From positions 156,163,983 through 156,227,982 of the forward strand of contig CM038216.1 of assembly GCA_021442155.1 (NCBI GenBank): DNA of 64,000 nt. The letters run 5' to 3'. Each line of letters starts with the position of its first letter. Position 1 is the stretch's first letter. Source of the stretch: Cymbidium sinense (taxonomy: Eukaryota; Streptophyta; Magnoliopsida; Asparagales; Orchidaceae). Of the stretch, positions 24,381 to 36,781 are shown piece by piece. The notes beneath the pieces were generated by a model. It did not search any database. It was not told the origin of the DNA and saw nothing but the letters and a program-made list of their open reading frames with translations. The position numbers and the translations under genes are program-made.

Positions 24381-25520
24381 TTTTAACTTGTTAATAATTC
24401 ATTGATGGATCTTAGATAATCACACAAAGTCCATCCTTGCCGGTGACTCAACATTAATGGTGACAACTTAAATATCCAATCTTGTAATGCCACGTGGAAA
24501 GCGCGCATCATGCGCATTGGATTAATTAGTATTAATTAATTAGTTTTAATATCTAAAACTTCATAAAATCATAACAAATCATAGAAAAATCTAAAAATTA
24601 CAAATAAATACTTATTTTAAAGGTATTTCAAAGAGGAATTTATTAAGAATATCCTTGATTAATTTTGAATAGTAATTAGAACTTAATTAGGATTTAATAG
24701 AAATTTAATTAACTTAATTACTCTCTAATTAATTAGTTAATTAACTCCAAATTGTTTGAGATTATTTAAGGGGATGACCTCTGCCTCTCCTAATTTTCTT
24801 GAGATTTATTGATTAATTAATTAGGGAAATTAGCTAATTAAGCCTTAATTACTCTCTTAATTTAATTAAGGGTTAATTAATCACATGAACAATAACTAAT
24901 TAATTAATTGGGCTCATTTATCATTATCTAATAGTGAGGGGACTTATAGAATAGAATTGGGATCTCTTTCCGAATCTCTTTCAGTAAGTTCATTTCACTT
25001 TTCAAGAAAATTAATTAAGGATTAATTAGTTAATTAATTACTTAATTAGTTTAAATAAAGATATAAAATATATCCAATCCTAATTAATTCATGGGTAGAT
25101 CTTTTAGTGTTTAATAACCTAAAGACATATTTAAAAAATTATGGTTAATCCACATGTGTGGAAAATCAAGAGTACTTAATTAAGTCCCTTAATCTAATTA
25201 ATTATTAATTATGAGCCAATTGCATTAGGCCCTTTCATTTCTTCGGATCATTGCAAAGTTGTTTTTTTATGCTTATCATGTTGGCTCATAATTATTTAGT
25301 TAATTACTTTAAGGTAACATAGGGAAGAATTAATTAATGAACTTAATTCATGTTATAACTTAATTAACCCATAAAATCAATTTAATTACTTTTTCTTAAA
25401 CAAAAATAATTCACAATCATGGGAATGGGTTAGGATTAGCAAACTTCCTCTCATGTTTCTTTAAATTAAGTCAAACTTGAAACTAAAAAAAATGAAATTT
25501 AAAAAGCTTTGGTTTGCTTT
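24381..25520 (+). repeat. AATTAATT tract of X block, U1
   Basis: AATTAATTAA and TTAATTAG words dominate, interrupted by a conserved AAGGGGATGACCTCTG segment (24769). The tract recurs in direct orientation at 30940-31800, 49400-50070 and 55600-56460, and inverted at 30490-30850 and 55140-55490. A G-box-like CCACGTGG lies just inside its left end (24490-24497). It is non-coding. Confidence 0.75.
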
Positions 25521-25869
25521 AAATGATATTATTTGATATGATTATCCTTAGGAAATAATTTGATCAAACGAAATCATGTGTTTATGTTTACTTATTCCTT
25601 TCCAATCATATTAAATATTGTATGTCATTTGAAACTATGCATTTATCTTTTCAAAATTAATTAAATCAAATGATTTTTCTTTATGTTAAGCTTACATGTG
25701 TTGATTAATTTAATATATATGTGGCTATTATCACAATTAAATCCAAATGTATTTTTCAAAAGCTTATAAATGAATAATAACATATGTGGTGATGCTAGTT
25801 ATAAATATATAGGAGATGTATGTGATTATAGCTTAAGTATGTGTAGTAAAGCTTTCTTTTCCTTAATTC

Positions 25870-26660
25870 ATATGTAGTTTTACATGCATTTGAATGTTAA
25901 TAAGTATATAGTCCGGACATCTCGGGAATGCGAGACTTTAGCTAGCTCCAAGGAGGTCATTTGATTTCCTCACTTCCCTAGTTAGCAGCGACATGTACTT
26001 ATTTGATTTCATTTATATGTATCCCTGCATTAGAAATTAGATAGAACTTTATTTCACATATATAAATACTTCAATCAAATAAAAATATAATTTTTTGCAT
26101 GGTTTTCCTTGCTTTAGTTATGTATAGATCCATACGTATTTGAGAAAAGCAAGTGTTTAGTTTGGACATCCCAGGAATACAAGGATTTAAGTAGCCCCAA
26201 GGAGGTCATTTGATTACCTCACTTCCTTTGTTAATAATGGCATATACTAGCTTATGTCTCTTATACATGTTTGTGTGTATTTAATTATGGAATTGAAACC
26301 CATTTCTTTTATCAAAATCCATGCATTCATGAATGACTAAGTTATTAAATTAATTAGTCATATGATTTGGAGCTTCTTTCCTCATGTTCATGTATATAAA
26401 TTTACATATGTTTGAATGCAAATGGGTATATAGTTTGGACATCCCGAGAATATGAAGCTTTAAGTAGCCCTAAGGAGGTAATTTGATTACCTCACTTCTA
26501 GTTAATAATGACATTACCTATTTAAGTTCATTCCTATGTATTTTTGTATAAGAATTTGGATAGAACTTTAAATTAATATGATATAATAATTCAATCAAAT
26601 GAAAAATATAAGCTTTAAATGTACATGTCCATATTCATCATTTAAGTATGCTAAAACATG
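25870..26660 (+). repeat. Three tandem modules of about 250-270 bp in X block, U1
   Basis: A conserved core, GGACATC followed by GGAAT, TTTAAGTAGC, AAGGAGGT and TTGATT, recurs with its start at 25915, 26164 and 26437. After each core follow GTTAATAATGACA-like and TAGAACTTTA-like segments. The same array occurs at 50541, 50776 and 51036 in U2 and inverted near 29445, 29712 and 29944. It contains no open frame. Confidence 0.8.
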
Positions 26661-26857
26661 TTGTATGTATAAGTATACATCAGATTTATTCATTTTCATG
26701 TTATATGTGATGGAAAGGAATGATGTAACATATATCATGTGAAAGTAATTCAATCAAATTAATCTTAAGATGTCTTTCATATCGAATGAAGTTATTTAAA
26801 ATAAACTGTGGTTTTTAATTTTGGTTATGTATATGGGGACACCCATGGGGTTGTACT

Positions 26858-28820
26858 TATTGAAGTGATCGGGGACGACATTGAGGTATGATGCACTACC
26901 TCGAAAGATAGATGTCACCACCCTACAATGGACCTAATCACCTAATAAGGACTCCTAAGGCATGATGGGTCTTTTAATATACTAGAAATTTTTTTCCAAC
27001 TTTACATGGATGAATAAAGTAGGGTTTATATTAAACCAGGTTCTAAAGTTCCCTATGGAGGTAAGCCTAAGGAAGGTGAGTTCTTTAGGAATACTCTCGA
27101 TTAAAGTGAGCAATTGTTGCCTCCAAAGCTTTCAAGGGTAAGACTATCAACAAATTGGTTATATTTAGAAAATCAAGTGGGAATGGTCAAAAAGAGAGAC
27201 TTATTATCAGAGCCAAATGAATAAGTAGGGAATACCCATGATATTATGGAGCCTAGTGAGCATTCCAATATATCCTATGGTTGGGCTTTATATGTTTGAA
27301 ATTGAAGTGAGTTATTTGTTTGAGTTAAATTTTATTAGAATTTGAGCTTATAATCCACAAGGTTAAGAAAGGTGAAGATTTATGCTAGTAGCCAAAGAAA
27401 ATCAACCTGGATCCTAAATCTAGAGAGCTTTAGAAAAAGCTAAAGCATAACCTAAATCTAAGCAAAAATGGGTATATGGTTTACCTCCATAAGAGAGAGT
27501 AAACCACCCTACTATGGACTTATAACTGGCTGGAGTGGCAGCAAGCTAACTCTTGCTACGCTTTAAAACCATGTAGGCAAGTCATATGATCTTGCAAGAT
27601 AGTTAGGTTATTATTATTTAGAAAGAAACTAAAATCCTTAAACCCACTCTAAGAGACTAGAGCATGAGTGGTATGAATAATAACTTAGTCTAATGTAAAT
27701 ATTTTCAATTTTTATTTTATTTTTGACACTTCATTTTGACAAAGGCCATAGGATTTTGACATGTCTAAATGCATGATGAAATGAGATTATGGGCTAAATC
27801 AGAAAGAAAGAGGTATTTTCCACCATGAGGAAACCCTCAAAGGTCAAGCCTTCCCCTATCGTGTAAGGATGGAAACCCTCTCTTAGCAAGAGTGAAATAA
27901 TATGCATGCATGATATTAAGCATACAATATTCAGCTAAAGGGTTGCTTAATTTTTTAATTATCTTGATTTAATGCCTAGGCTTTACGTGAGGTTATGAGT
28001 TATTTAAATTTTTAGTTATGAGTTGCAGTTGAGGTAGAAATTTTATTTTTCCTAAGAGCCTAATCGGATCAGGCCACACATTAAATCATCATTCATAAAG
28101 AAACTATGAAGAGACATACTATTTCTATTGCGCGATTAAACATAACATCAAATAATTTATAAATCTAACACAAAAGAATAAAAAGGTGATTATGCGCCAT
28201 ACAACCCAAAGAAAAATGGGGGCTCTACCCTTATACAACCTATAAATAATAATTATAATTTATAAAATGAATAAGTATTATGGGGTCTTCTTATCTTCTT
28301 TCATATCTTTCATTTCTTCATTTGATTTGCTTCAAAGGCATCACAGGCCTCCTAGGATAAAGCCTTCTATGCACTGCTCATCCTAATCCCCCATAACACT
28401 AATCCTAATTTCTAATGCAAAATTACATTAAAAATAGGAAAGATAAATCTAACTACACCTACAAAAAAAGTGTTAGCTAAATGCACCATATAACCCAAGC
28501 AGTTATATGTATAATTTGGACTTAGCACCCTACATATGGGTATCCAAGCCCCCTTGTCCTAATTTGGATTATTAGGGATTAAGCAGCCTACAAAAGAGAG
28601 CATTCACATTTATTTTAAGAACCCCTTAAGCATAATCCCCTATAAAAAATATGATTAGGCTAATATCGACCTAACATCTAATCTACGAGCATAGACCCTA
28701 ACACCCTCTAAAATAATACATTATTAAACTAAATTTACATCAAATCATGCACCGCCCTAACATAAAGCAAGAAGTAGTGACTTAGTTCTAAAGTATGTAT
28801 ATTAAGGCTTGTGTGGTATG
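26858..28820 (+). repeat. Y block, U1
   Basis: It runs from TACTTATTGAAGTGATCGG (26858) to the CACCGCCCTAACATAAAG segment near 28750. It matches 51465-53480 closely and 13790-15840 more distantly, and its reverse complement matches 33191-35556. No coding frame spans it. Confidence 0.8.
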
Positions 28821-28829
28821 TCCTAACAA

Positions 28830-30850
28830 TGATTTGTTATGATTTTCTAAGTATGAAAGGATGTTTAATCATAAGAGGTTGATTTCACTTTAAGTAGTTT
28901 AAATGATTTGAGAATTTTACTTAGTGTTTTCTTTGGTTTTATTTAATTAACACATAGCAACTAGATGTTGTAAATAGAAGGAAAAGAGAGGATCACTCTC
29001 TTTCATCCATACCTTAAGTCATTTCAAAAACATATTGATTAATTAATTCTATAGTGAATGGCTTATTACACATTTTAAATTAATCATAAGTTTAGGTTTA
29101 CTTTAAATAATCATATTCAATAAGAGAGGAATCTTAAGATTAATTGGAATGAATTACTACCACATGATACATGTGCATTCATTTCTTTCCATCATATGTA
29201 ACATGCACATGATATTAAATCTAAGCATAACCTATACATATATGTCTTAGCACACTTAAATGATGGACATAAGCATGTACATTTGGAATTTAGATGTTTT
29301 ATTTGATTGAATTATTTTATCATATTAGTTTAAAGCTCTATCTAAATTCTTATATAAAATACATAGGAATGAAATTAAATAGGTATTCATTATTAACAAG
29401 GGAAGTGAGGTAATCAAATGACCTCCTTTGGAATCTAATGTTCTGGATGTCCAAACTATATACCCATTATATTCAAACATATGTAAGTTTATACACATGA
29501 ACATATGGAAGAAGACTTTAAACAATATGATCAATCAATTCAATCACTCGATTAAATATGAATGCATGTCTTTCTTAATAGAAAAAAGGAATTTCATTCA
29601 TTAGCTAAATGCACATACAAGTGTATAAAAGTTCTAAGCGAATACTTGCCATTGTTAATTGTGGGAGTGGTAAACACCTCCATGGAGCTACTTAAAGCTG
29701 TGCATCCCCGGAATGTCCAGACTAGATATACCCACTATTCCTGAATACACATGAATGTACAAACAACTACAAGAATGGAAATCATGCAAAATTTGTACTT
29801 TGATTTAATTAAAAGAAGACTTTTATTCTTCAGCTGAATGCACATACAAGCATATAAAAGTTCTAAGCAAGTACTTCACCATTATTAACTAGGGGAGTCA
29901 GGTAAAAACCTTCTTGGGGCTACTTAAAGCCATGCATCCCCGAAATATCCAGACTAGTTATATCCACTACTTTTAGATACACATGAATGTATAAACAACT
30001 ACAAGAAAAATCATGCAAGAGTTGTGTTTGATTTAATTGAATTATTTATACATGTGAGCTAAAGTTCTATCTAAATCCTAACATGGAGATTTATAAGAAT
30101 GAATCAAACAAATGTTGTGTTCTTTTCAAATGAACTATACACTTATTAATATTCACATTCTTATATGAATCCATGAAGATTAAAGAAAAGAGAACTCCAT
30201 ATCACATGTTCTAAGCTATAGGCACATGCAAACTTCTGAATATTCATAATCATCATCACTCCACATGTTATAGTTGATTTATATACTTTCCAAAATAATT
30301 TGTGATTTAATAATGATAATAGCCACACATGTTTTTAATTTAAATCAACATATGCAAGCTTGACATAAAGGAAATCATTTCATTTAATTAATTTTTCTAG
30401 AGATGAATGCATGAATCAAGTGACATATAACATTTAATATGATTAGAAAGAAATAAAGAGACATAAACACAAAATTTCATTCAATCCAATTAATTCCTAT
30501 GGACAATCATATCAAATAAGCTTATTTAAAATAAACCAAAATTTCTTAATGTCACTTTTAATTTTATGTTTGATTTGATTTAAGAAATATGAGAGGAGGT
30601 TTGCTAATTCTAATCCCATTTCCCATGTTTGAGTTAATTTGATTTAATGAGAAGGAATTAGATTTATTTATGGATTAATTAGGTTAAGGTATGAATTAAT
30701 TCAATTAATTAAACCCTTACCTATGTTACCTTAAGGTAATTAATTAAATGATTATGAGCCAATGAAATATGTAAATAGAAAATAAATAGCAATGATCTTA
30801 TGAAATGAAAGGGGCCTAATTCAATTAGCTCATAATTACTAATTAATTAA
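28830..30850 (-). repeat. Inverted X block, U1
   Basis: This is the reverse complement of 25130-26820. The module cores appear as GGATGTCCA (29445), AATGTCCAG (29712) and ATATCCAG (29945). The AATTAATT tract follows at 30490-30850. The open frames 29325-29534 and 29562-29744 fall inside it and are not genes. Confidence 0.78.
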
Positions 30851-33190
30851 GCTATGTCTGCTTAATTAAGGTTTAATTAAAATTTTAATAAGCTTAATTA
30901 CTCTCTAAATAATTTTCCAAATAATTTTAATTTTTATAGAGACGTTTAGGGGGATGACCTCTGTCTCCCCTATTTTTCTTTGAATTTATTGGATAGTTAA
31001 TTAGGAAAATCAATAGATTAAGCTTTACTCTCAATCTTAATTAATGATAATTAAGCAAATGAACTATGGATTAATTAATTAATTAAGCTTATTGTCCTAT
31101 GTTAATAGTGAGAAGTCTTAGGGAAGTGGTTTGAGTTCATTCCTTATGACCATTTCATTAAGCCTCTTCATTTGTTTCAAATTAATTAAAGATTAAATAA
31201 TTAATTAGCCACTTAATTAATCAATTAAAATAAAGCATATCTAATTATTTCAGAGCCTCAATAGTTGTTTGAGATGACTTAGGGATTGGGATTGAGGCCT
31301 CTTCCTTGATCTCTTTCCTAAGTTAATTTCATCTTCCTAATCAAAAGATATAATCAAAGGATTTAATTAACCAATTAAGTGCTTGATTAAATTAATTTAA
31401 AATCCATTCATTCATAGCCTTCCTAATTAACTCTTAGGTAGCTTTTGGGAGTTCAATAATAAGAGAGAGAGAGAAAGAGAGCGCTAATGAAATTATGGTA
31501 AGCTCACATGTGTGAGAAAACTATAAAAGTAATTAAGTGAGTCCCTTAAGTTTAATTAACTATTAATTATGAGCCAATTGTATTAAGCCGCTTTCATTTC
31601 TTTGGAGCATTGCTAATTTACTTTTCATATGGTTGCATCTCATGTTGGCTCATCATTATTTAGTTAATTAACTTAAGGTGATGTATTTAATGATTAATTA
31701 ATTGATTTAATTCATATCTTAACCTAATTAAGATATAAAATTAATCTAATTGCTTTTCATTAAATTAAATTAACTCACACATATCGGGAATGGGATTAGG
31801 GTTAGCAAACCTCTTTCACATTTTTTAATTCAAATCAAACATCAAGATCAAAATGGCTTTAAGAAACTTTAGTTTATTTTAAATGAGTTTGTTTAATATG
31901 ATTGTCCTTAGGACTTAGTTGGATTGAATGAAATTATATGCTTGTATTTCTTTATTTCTTTCCAATCATATTAAAATGTTGTATGCCACTTGTATTCATG
32001 CATTCACTTCTTTCAAATTAATCAAATGAAAATGATTTCCTTTATGTCAATTTGCATGTGTTGACTTAATTAGATATGTGTTGCTATTATCACTATTAAA
32101 TCTCAAATATATTTTCAAAAGCTCATTAATGAATAGTAATATATATTGTGACTTTAGTTTCATATACATAGGATGTGTATGTGAATATAAGCTTAGTGTA
32201 TGAAGTGAAGTCTCTTTCTTACATTCATATGCTGATTTGAGTAAGTTTGAATGTTAATGGGTATATTAGTTGGACATTCCGGGGATGCACGGGCTTTAAG
32301 CAGCCTCAAGGAGGTTTGTACCTCACTCTCCTAGTGCAGAACAATGGTGACACACTTATTTGATTTCATTCTTATGCAATTTTACATTAGAATTTAGATA
32401 GAGCTTTAATTCATTCACACAAATAAATCAATTAAATCAAACTCTATTTTTTATTATTTTCTATTCTTATAGTTGCTTATACATCCATATGTATTTAAGA
32501 ATAGCGAGTATATTAGTCTGGTCATTTCGGGGATGCACGACTTTAATTAGCCATAAGGAGGTTCCTACCTCACTCCCCCTGGTGCAGAATAATGGCATCG
32601 TACTTGCTTAAAACTTAAATACATTTGGATGTGTATTTAGCTAATGAATGAAAATCCCATTTTTCTATTAAAAAGACATGCATTCATATTTTTGTTCAAG
32701 TGGTTGGGTTGATTAGTCATATGATTTAGAGTTCTTTTCTTATACTTTTGTATAAGAATTTAAATAGAGCTTTAAATTAATATGACAAAATGATTCAACC
32801 AAATGAAACATCAATTCCAAGTACAGTTGCTTACATTCATCATTTAAGTGTGTTATGACATAAATTGCATGTATATGTATGTTTTGGACTTAATCATATG
32901 TATGCTATATATGATGGAAAGAAATGAAAAAACATGTGTTATGTGATAGTAATTAATTACAATTAATCTTAAGATGCCTTTCTTATTGCATGGGATTATT
33001 TAAAGTGAAATATAAACCTAGGATTAATTAAAACATGTAAAAAGTAATTCACTAGAGGAAATTGATTAATTAATTTGCTTTAGATGTGGCTTAGGGTAGG
33101 GGCGAAAGAGAGTGATCCTATCTTTTCCTCTCTTTATAACACTTAGTTGTTAGGTGTAAGCCAAGTGAAACAAAAGAAAGTATTAATTAT
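30851..33190 (+). repeat. Second forward X block, U1 (centre and right arm)
   Basis: 30940-31480 matches 24760-25140 directly (GGGGGATGACCTCTGTC at 30949). The rest matches 25140-26830, with module cores at 32272 and 32520. It is the partner of the inverted X to its left. A (GA)-rich run lies at 31460-31482. Confidence 0.75.
31460..31482. repeat. Interrupted (GA)n microsatellite, U1
   Basis: A short GA run broken by an AAAG. The U2 counterpart at 56109-56142 is longer and uninterrupted. Confidence 0.9.
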
Positions 33191-33859
33191 AAAATTTACA
33201 AATCAATTAAATTGTAACCACCTATCATAATTAAATCTCTTCATACTTAGAAAATCTTAACTCTAAAGCTTAGTTAGAACATACCACACAAGCCTTAACA
33301 CACACATTAGATTAAGTCACCACTTCTAGTTTTATGTTTGGGCGGTGCATGGTTTGATGTATGTTTATTTTGTGATGTATTATTATAGACTGAATATTAT
33401 GGTGTATGATTCATAGACTGGATGTTAGACTGTGATTAGCCTAATATTTTTGCAGGAGATTGTGCTTAAGGGGCGCTTAAAATAAATATAAATGTTCTCT
33501 TTTGTAGGTTTCTTAATCCCTAAGCATAATCTAAATTAGGACAAGTGAGCTTGGTTACCCATGTGTAGGGTGCTAAGTCCAAAATATACACATAACTGCT
33601 TGAGTTGTGTGACCTGTTTAGCTAACACTTATCTTACAGGTGTAGTTAGATTTACTTTTCTTATTTTTGAAGTAATCTTGCATTAGAAATTAAGATTAGT
33701 GTTATGGGGGATTAGGATGAGCGGAGGCTAGAAGGCTATGTCCTGGGAGGCCCCATGATGCCTTTGAAGCAAGCAAATCCAAATGGAGTAAAGACATGAA
33801 GATATAAAGATATGAAGACATGAAGACCCCCATCTAACATATTTTCATTAAGTATTAAT
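33191..33859 (-). repeat. Inverted Y block start, U1
   Basis: The reverse complement of 28180-28840. Landmarks are GGGCGGTGCATG (33340), AGCTTGGTTACCCATGTG (33548) and GGATTAGGATGAGCGGAGGC (33709). It continues into a decayed repeat of itself at 33860. Confidence 0.78.
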
Positions 33860-34360
33860 TATTTTTTCAAATCAATTTTGAACCATATCATAATTAAATC
33901 TTTTCATACTTAGAAAATCTTAACTCAAAGCTTAGTTAGATTATACCACCGTCACATTATTATTACTTCTAGTTTATATTTTATGGTTTGATGTATGTTT
34001 ATTTTATTGATATATTATTAGAATATTATGGTGTATGATTCATATTTGATGTTAGTGATTAATGTTTTTTTGGAGATTGTAGGCTTAAAATAAAATTTAA
34101 ACTTTTATTTCTTAATCATATCATAATTAAATTTCTAAATAACTTGGTACCCATGTAGGCTAAAATCAAAATATAAAATTTGCTTGAGTTGTGTGCTTAA
34201 TAACACTTATCTTGTTGTAGTTAAGATTTACTCTTCTTATTGAAATCTTCATTAAAATTAAGATTAGTGTTATATTATTCCATGTTGTGTTTCCTTTAAA
34301 ACAAATAAATGGAGTAAAGACATGAAGATATAAAGATATGAAGACATAAGTCTATTTACA
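33860..34360 (-). repeat. Decayed tandem copy of 33191-33840
   Basis: The order of words in 33191-33840 repeats here (CATAATTAAATCTTTTCATA, TATGGTGTATGATTCATA, ACATGAAGATATAAAGATAT). Many short GC-containing pieces are missing, including GGGCGGTGC and most of the GGATTAGGATGAGCGGAGGC segment. U2 has no second copy, so the duplication is specific to U1 or was lost in U2. Confidence 0.75.
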
Positions 34361-35556
34361 TAACATCTATTCATTTGTTATTTTAATATTCTTTCATATA
34401 TGGATGTATAAAATCTACCCATTTCTCTTTTATGTAATTATATTCATGAGTTTATAAATTGTTTGGTTTGTTTACATTATGCAATAAATATGTATTTTTT
34501 CTAGTTTTCTTCATATGATGATTTAATGATACTGGACCGCAGGCTTTTAGGGAAAAATAAACTTTTTTACAATATAACTAATAATTAATTTCATCTCATA
34601 ACCTCACATAAAATCTAGGAATTAAATCAAGATAATTAGATTGACCTTTACAATGTTGTATGTAATATCATGAATATTTGATGTGTATGGTTAACATCAC
34701 ATATCATATTATTCATTCTCACTAAGTGAGAGTTTTTCTGGATAAGGGAAGACTTACCTTTGAAGGTCTCTTATGGTGAAAAAATATATATTTCTCTTAT
34801 TTGCTAATAATCCTATTTCATCATGCATTTGGACATATAATCTCTTCTCAAAATAAATCAAATAAATTTTACAAAATTTGCATTAGAATGTTATTATTGT
34901 GCTGTCTCTGGGAATTTAAGGTTTTAGTTTATTTATAAATAATATCAATCTTACAAAATATATGACTTGACTATGGTTTTCCAACATAAGTTAATTTTAC
35001 TTTATATTATGTCCTAGGTTTACCTATATCTTGGAGACTCATCTTTTGACCTTAATCAGATGTTTTTATAAGTCTCTTTTAGGATCTAAATTGTGTTTTT
35101 CCAAACAAGCATAAATCCTCATCTTTATTATATTGTGGGATTATAAGTCCTAGTTTTCAATAAATTTCAACAAAAATACATAATTCTCTTCAATCTCATT
35201 TATAATCCTTAGGATAGTTTAGCTCATCCAATCATGAGATTACTCATCTCCTTTGGGTTTGATAATAAGTCTCTCCTTTGATCAATCTTGATTTTTCAAA
35301 CATAGCCAATTTATTTATCTCTATCTTTGAAATCTTTGGTGCATTTTCCTACTTTTAAGTATTTAAGGAACTCAATGTAATTAGCTCTTTCAATTGTACT
35401 AGAATCGATTTAAATAAACCCTACTTTATTCATCCATCAAAAAAAAAACACAACATTGAGACCAATCATGCCTTTTATTGGTGATTAGTTATCATATAGT
35501 GAATCTTTTGAGATAATGCACCATTTTTGATGTCATAATCATAATAAGTGCATAAA
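34361..35556 (-). repeat. Inverted Y block, distal part, U1
   Basis: The reverse complement of 26858-28060. It aligns with 58490-59695 of U2 and 20690-22020 of the first structure. It has lost several GC-containing words present in U2. The arm ends near 35556, where GTGCATAAATC replaces the complement of the left-arm start. Confidence 0.7.
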
Positions 35557-36299
35557 TCTATTGGTGTATAATCAATAAATGAAACAACATTATGTTATTG
35601 AATTGTGGTAATTAGCTTGAAATGAAGAAAGTCTATTTTTTATAACATATAATTTTTATTAGAAATTACCATTTAGTGAATAATAATATTCATTTGAATT
35701 GGGTTAGAATATAAGGAGAATTGGAAAGTATGAAAATTAATATAGGTAATACAAAGTCATTATGAACTTCTCTTAAAAAAAATAGAAAAGAAGAAATAAA
35801 AAAGAAGAAAAGAAACACAAGGTGAGTATCATATAATAATAATATTTAGAAATTCTCCAAACAATCTAAACAAGTAAAAGAAAGTAATTAAATATGTTAA
35901 ATTCAAGAGAAAATTATGTTATGATTATTTAAATAATAAGTGATGACTATTTATAATAGTCAATTAACTAAAATTCAAAAGAATCAAATATGTTATTAAG
36001 CACTAAAAGGACTTAACTCAAGTGAAATATTAGTTTAAGTAAGAATTCAGACTATTATAGTAAAGTTATTTTTCATATTTAAAAATGAGTCATGTAAGTT
36101 TATTTTTCAATTAAAATGACTATTTAATGATTTTAAATTTTAAGAGTTTTGCAATCAAATAAATTCAAGGATTCATAAAAATACATATGATTACTTGAGA
36201 ATATGTAATGATTTAAGTTTAGATATTTTTGATAAGTAAAAATAGCATGTATTTTTTTAAGTAAAAAATTATTATGAAATGTTTTATTTTTATAATTTA
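35557..36299. other. AT-rich intergenic DNA, no recognisable gene
   Basis: No gene or repeat seen. A and T content is very high, with purine runs near 35780-35820. Confidence 0.55.
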
Positions 36300-36740
36300 A
36301 GTATTTATGAGAGAAAATCTGTTAGTGGAGAAAGAAATACAAAAAAAGTCGAATCATAGTACAATGCCACGACATTTTTGTAGTGCTGAGGCACTAGTAT
36401 GAGATGAAAAAGTTGTGTAGAAACATAGAAGATAGTGTCAAGGCATCAGCCTAATGCTATGGTGTTATATTGTATGCTAGAATATGATGCGAAATCAGAT
36501 ATCACAGCATCATGGCATTACAAAGCCAGTACCGAGGCACTGTGACCCTATAGAATTAATTTTAAAGCAGTTTCAGAGCCAATTTAGGAGTTTTTAGTGT
36601 AGTTTTAGCTATTATTTCGAAGGGATATTGGGGATAGTTAAAAAAAATTATTATATGATTTGAATTCTGTTTCTCTCTTCTTAGGAAATAAGTAGCATAT
36701 AGTGTGTGAATGTGTAAGTGTTTTTCTATGTGTGAGTGTG

Positions 36741-36781
<41 letters not shown>

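Larger units (their letters stand above)
22876..35556 (+). repeat. U1: 12.7-kb composite repeat, X-Y-X'-X-Y'
   Basis: The unit is built in order from a TTGACC tract (22876-23390), a GC-richer block (23391-24380), an AATTAATT tract (24381-25520), X (to 26830), Y (26858-28820), inverted X (28830-30850), forward X (30851-33190) and inverted Y (33191-35556). Y plus inverted X form the left arm and X plus inverted Y the right arm of an imperfect inverted repeat of about 4 kb per arm, centred near 31.1-31.2 kb. A full second copy lies at 47594-59695. I recognise no reverse transcriptase, integrase, transposase or helicase remnant. It could be a non-autonomous foldback element, or nested insertions of two non-coding elements. 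Confidence 0.78.

Noticed and set aside
25870..26660. CRISPR-like or satellite array
   Set aside because: There are only three long modules with diverged interiors and no short identical repeats with unique spacers. The context is a plant nuclear genome.
22876..35556. U1 as an ordinary autonomous LTR retrotransposon
   Set aside because: No reverse transcriptase, integrase or protease motif, no primer-binding site and no direct LTR pair were found. The dominant symmetry is inverted.
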